From contig CAJNDL010000040.1 in NCBI GenBank assembly GCA_905221505.1, positions 1-17,502 of the forward strand: a stretch of DNA of 17,502 bases. Reading direction: 5' to 3'. This DNA is from a bacterium (GTDB lineage Bacteria; Bacillota; Bacilli; Lactobacillales; Streptococcaceae). The notes under the pieces are model-generated. The model was given only the letters and a program-made list of their open reading frames with translations, had not been told where the DNA came from and ran no database searches. Below, in pieces: positions 14,935 through 17,502 of the stretch; within the stretch, counting starts at the first letter, position 1, and each line of letters begins with the position of its first letter. A program made the position numbers and the translations under genes.

Positions 14935-16182
14935 TTATTCTTGTACTTCTTTCTGAGCGGCCTTGCCTTGGTCTAGGAGGGCTTGGACGATTTTCTCATC
15001 GCGTAGTTTGACAGAATCGTTGATCATTTCTGCGGACTTAACGATGGTTGTTTCTAGTTGGGCACGTTTCTGGCGTCCCAATTCAATAGCTGCGACGATA
15101 CCTTGGTTTTGAGCGACCAGACTTTCAGCCAGTTTGGTAACCGATTCGACAGCGACTGTCGGGCTTTGGGCAATTCTTTCCATCTGCGGAATCACTTCCT
15201 TGCTGGTTTCAGCTAGCATCTGAAGGGCAGCATTGTTGGCATTGACAATGGCATCTGCCACGACACCTGATTTCATTGATTGTTGCAAAATACCCAGTTG
15301 GGCAATGGAAAGCTTCATTGTCGGAATCGTATTGCGACGAAGCATGCCCAATTTTTGACGCATATCAGATGACACCTTCACAAGATTGCGCATCTGAGGT
15401 GTTGTTGCCCAGGCAACATAGAGACGGCTGACATACTCAGTATGTTGTTGTTCGAGGGTATTGACAACTTCAGCCATGCGGGCCAATTCTTGTGACTTGG
15501 TTTGGTATTCTACCGTACTTGTATCAAGTTGGTCAGCTTGAGCTTTCAATTCTGCAGCGCGATTACCAGCTTCTGTCTGGCTAGCTTCGATAAAGGAAAT
15601 CACTCCTACTAGATTCTCAATAGACTTGGTATTGTCCTCAATCAACATATCAGCAGAGACGATATTTCGAGCTAGCACATCTTCTTGCTTAACCACTGCG
15701 GCAGCCATACCATCGAGCTTTTGCTCCACTGTTTTTGAGTCAAAGTAAAATTCTTGTAGCGTATTTTTACTCTTGTTAAACAAGCGTTGCAAAAAGTTTG
15801 GCTTTTCTTCTAACTCAGCAATTTCAGCGTTCTTGTATTTGACTACAAAGCCTTGCAACTCACGGTTGGTATTCTTGAGTAGATCATCCACTTGGGGAAT
15901 CTGCAATTTCTTTTGTTCTGACAAGATACGATTGACTGTATTGTTCACACCTTCAACAGCAGATTGTCCAAAATCCAAAAGGGCATTTTGATTGGTGACA
16001 AACTGGTCTACTAACTGAGGCACGCGCGCCTTGATTCCTTCTTGCTGCTCAGGGCTCAGCTTCTCAAGGAAGGTCAAGGTCTTGTCCGAGCCAGTATTGG
16101 TCTCGATGATTTGGGTCGTCTTATCCACCTTAGCTACCGTATTATTGGCAATCTGGTCAATATCAAAATTAAATTCTGTCAT
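14935..16182 (-). CDS. telA: TelA-family toxic anion resistance protein
   Basis: A 415-aa, almost wholly helical, hydrophilic protein of the TelA (tellurite/toxic anion resistance) family. Family-like stretches are SPEQQEGIKARVPQLVDQF (43-61), the central NKSKNTLQEFYFDSKTVEQ and the well-conserved RNLVKVSSDMRQKLGMLRRNTIPTMKLSIAQLGILQQSM region, with long heptad-like coiled coils between. No signal peptide or membrane span is seen, so it is probably cytosolic and may join a membrane partner. It starts at the ATG at 16182 after AAAGGAGTAACC. It lies 21 bp downstream of the xpaC-like gene on the same strand, the same pairing as xpaC-yaaN in Bacillus subtilis. Its biochemical role is unknown; tellurite resistance is the historical name only. 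Confidence 0.9.
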   Translation of the reverse strand: MTEFNFDIDQIANNTVAKVDKTTQIIETNTGSDKTLTFLEKLSPEQQEGIKARVPQLVDQFVTNQNALLDFGQSAVEGVNNTVNRILSEQKKLQIPQVDDLLKNTNRELQGFVVKYKNAEIAELEEKPNFLQRLFNKSKNTLQEFYFDSKTVEQKLDGMAAAVVKQEDVLARNIVSADMLIEDNTKSIENLVGVISFIEASQTEAGNRAAELKAQADQLDTSTVEYQTKSQELARMAEVVNTLEQQHTEYVSRLYVAWATTPQMRNLVKVSSDMRQKLGMLRRNTIPTMKLSIAQLGILQQSMKSGVVADAIVNANNAALQMLAETSKEVIPQMERIAQSPTVAVESVTKLAESLVAQNQGIVAAIELGRQKRAQLETTIVKSAEMINDSVKLRDEKIVQALLDQGKAAQKEVQE

Positions 16183-16203
16183 GGTTACTCCTTTATTTCT
16201 AAC

Positions 16204-17010
16204 CTATTCTTTACGATCTTTTTCTAAGATACGCAAACTGATATCAAAATCACGCATATCTGTTTCATTGAGTTCTCTCAGGACTTGGTCCAGCTCAAGG
16301 TCAAATTGTTCGATAGCTGCTTTAGCTTGTTGCAAGCGTTCTTCTGCTCGATTATAGTTTTTAGGATTGGCCTTAATCTTTAAATAGCCTTCTAAAATCG
16401 TTTGGAATTTCTCCATCTTCAAACTATGAATAGCAGTCAATTCTTCCTTATCCCCCTCAGCAGAGGTGGCAATCTTGTCTAAAATGGCCTGATGGTCAAT
16501 GGCAATATTGGCCAAGGTCTGGGACAGTTCTGGAGCTAATTCCTCTGGCTCCGCATTTTCAAGATCTACCTGACTTTCCCTATCCAAACGTTCTAGCTGA
16601 ACATCGATATTTGCTCGTACTGTACGAACCTTTTTGTCAATACGGTTGTAAACATCAGCATCGATATAGGACTTGAGACGATCCGCCTCCTGATGAATTT
16701 CCCGCAGTTCGATTAATACTTGATTGGCCAGACTCTTATAGGACTCTGAGCCTTTTTCTACTAAAGTTCCCTCTAGTTGCTGAATATCTTTGTCCGCCTG
16801 GCGAATCCTAGCTTTTAAAAGCTCAATCCGATCATCGAGCGAACGATCCTGCAAAAGAGGATAACGCCAACGTTTGTAGAGACGGTAACCGCCATAACCC
16901 AGTAGGACACAAGCCGCAAGCGGAAGAGCATATTGAACCAAGAGTCCCAACAAGAACAAGAAGCCCCAAAAATAGAGACATCCTTTCCAAAAACCATTAC
17001 CCGATTTCAT
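16204..17010 (-). CDS. xpaC: XpaC-like membrane protein
   Basis: A 268-aa protein of the XpaC family, named for 5-bromo-4-chloroindolyl phosphate hydrolysis in Bacillus; the real function is unknown. I choose the ATG at 17010 because AAGGA lies 6 bases before it and directly abuts the alternative ATG at 17016. The N-terminus has one or two membrane segments (about residues 11-44) followed by a basic RLYKRWR stretch, then a long coiled-coil body (about 55-145). The C-terminal part, from APEL (about 159) to SLRIL (about 262), aligns with the N-terminal extension of HsdR. It forms an operon with telA, and the pair probably works together at the membrane. Confidence 0.85.
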   Translation of the reverse strand: MKSGNGFWKGCLYFWGFLFLLGLLVQYALPLAACVLLGYGGYRLYKRWRYPLLQDRSLDDRIELLKARIRQADKDIQQLEGTLVEKGSESYKSLANQVLIELREIHQEADRLKSYIDADVYNRIDKKVRTVRANIDVQLERLDRESQVDLENAEPEELAPELSQTLANIAIDHQAILDKIATSAEGDKEELTAIHSLKMEKFQTILEGYLKIKANPKNYNRAEERLQQAKAAIEQFDLELDQVLRELNETDMRDFDISLRILEKDRKE

Positions 17011-17040
17011 AAACATTCCTTATTTTCAATTTATAAGTCT

Positions 17041-17049
17041 ATTTTAGCA
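17041..17049 (-). promoter_or_regulatory. Extended -10 promoter of xpaC-telA
   Basis: TGC followed by TAAAAT (17041-17046) on the minus strand, without a convincing -35. The leader would be about 25 nt. Confidence 0.5.
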
Positions 17050-17216
17050 CAAAAGAGCAAAATGAGGGCGGAAATCCCCTAGAAAAGAGTTGATTTCTTT
17101 GCTGTAGAATGGAGGCTAGTAGCGCGTGTGCTAATTTCAGTGGAGCGGACTCAAACCACAAAATTCAGTGCTTTAAGATTGCTGAATAAGCTCTGAGGAA
17201 ATATCAAAACAAAAGC

Positions 17217-17245
17217 TTGAAATATCGTGGGGTATATGTTAGAAT
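17217..17245 (+). promoter_or_regulatory. Strong plus-strand promoter ahead of a candidate small RNA
   Basis: TTGAAA (17217-17222), an exact 17-bp spacer and TAGAAT (17240-17245) with TGT just before it. It is among the best promoters in the window, yet no coding frame begins soon after it. The 150 bp before it (17050-17216) contain no gene that I can support. Confidence 0.7.
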
Positions 17246-17251
17246 GAATTT

Positions 17252-17343
17252 ACAATGTGAGTAAAGTTACAGCATATGTAACTAAAAAAGCCCCACCGTT
17301 CCAGCGAACCTACTGAAAAAGTCATCAAATTGATGGCTTTTTT
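17252..17343 (+). ncRNA. Candidate small RNA, about 92 nt
   Basis: From the predicted start near 17252 the transcript contains a perfect hairpin, GTTACA-GCATA-TGTAAC (17266-17282), a single-stranded stretch rich in C (AAGCCCCACCG, 17288-17298), and then an intrinsic terminator (17316-17343). Promoter, hairpin, open region and terminator are the usual plan of a bacterial small RNA. I do not recognise it as a known one. It could instead be the untranslated leader of the IS transposase, stopped by a protective terminator. Confidence 0.5.
17316..17343 (+). terminator. Terminator before the IS transposase
   Basis: AAAAAGTCATCA (17316-17327), loop AAT and TGATGGCTTTTT (17331-17342) make a 12-bp stem with one G-U pair, ending in six T. 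It ends the candidate small RNA and would also shield the transposase from outside transcription. Confidence 0.85.
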
Positions 17344-17351
17344 GTTATACT
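17343..17351 (+). promoter_or_regulatory. Possible transposase promoter, extended -10
   Basis: TGT then TATACT (17346-17351) lies directly after the terminator hairpin. There is no good -35. It would give a short leader of about 10-15 nt that includes GAGGTG. Confidence 0.4.
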
Positions 17352-17368
17352 AGAGATGAGGTGAAATA

Positions 17369-17502
17369 ATGCTTGATAATCAGTTAACTATGGATGTCAG
17401 TCCTTATTCTAGTTTGTATGATATCGTGGTTCCTAAAACCCACTTTTTACGTCAGCTAACTGAACTCTGTGATTTTAGCTTTATTTATGATGAACTAGAA
17501 AA
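17369..17502 (+). CDS. IS1182-like transposase, 5' part only
   Basis: The first 44 codons of a gene cut by the window edge, starting at an ATG after GAGGTGAAATA. The protein begins MLDNQLTMDVSPYSSLYDIV and continues VPKTHFLRQLTELCDFSFIY. The pattern PYSxLYDIVVPKxHFLRQL..L.DFSFIYDEL is typical of the N-terminal domain (DUF772 type) of IS1182-family transposases. The left end of the element should lie upstream, but without the right end the terminal repeats cannot be named. Whether the copy is intact cannot be seen here. Confidence 0.75.
   Translation, partial: MLDNQLTMDVSPYSSLYDIVVPKTHFLRQLTELCDFSFIYDELE

Overview
The window is low-GC Firmicute DNA and most likely comes from a Streptococcus of the mitis/pneumoniae group. 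The evidence is a BOX intergenic repeat at 153-304, extended -10 promoters (TGnTATAAT) ahead of many genes, streptococcal-type ilvD, L32 and L33, and an IS1182-like transposase at the right edge. No rRNA, tRNA or CRISPR array is visible.

Layout. 1-308: gene-free end with a bidirectional terminator and the BOX element. 309-2012 (-): ilvD (branched-chain amino acid synthesis), divergent from rpmF-rpmG (2243-2590, +; ribosomal proteins L32 and L33). 2600-14592: a defence-type accessory block. On the minus strand it holds a small putative zinc-binding protein interrupted by a 15-bp G:C run, a DUF2075 nuclease-helicase-like protein, and an operon read abiH-like > hsdS > hsdM. A Fic-domain gene is read on the plus strand from a shared regulatory region, and hsdR converges on fic with 2 bp between the stop codons. 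14593-17010 (-): hsdR leader region, then the xpaC-telA pair. 17011-17502: intergenic region with a candidate small RNA and the 5' end of an IS transposase.

How the genes fit together. HsdM, HsdS and HsdR make a complete type I restriction-modification system that resembles the EcoR124I-like (type IC) group in subunit sizes. HsdS and HsdM are co-transcribed behind an AbiH-family gene. HsdR has its own promoter and a long structured leader, so the nuclease subunit could be controlled separately from the methylase. The Fic and DUF2075 proteins and the poly-G gene are probable further defence or conflict genes.

Main points for a second look: (1) HsdR carries an N-terminal extension of about 118 residues that aligns almost without gaps to the C-terminal part of the nearby XpaC-like protein, which suggests a gene fusion or domain capture; (2) a 15-G homopolymer inside the 253-aa gene would switch it off on either a one-base gain or loss; (3) four copies of an imperfect 51-52-bp repeat fill the abiH/fic divergent promoter region, at a spacing close to five DNA helical turns; (4) the hsdR leader can fold so that its Shine-Dalgarno sequence is paired, enclosing a terminator-like hairpin, downstream of a (TA)12 tract; (5) a promoter-hairpin-terminator unit next to the IS looks like a small RNA. 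All of these come from reading the sequence only; no database search was run.
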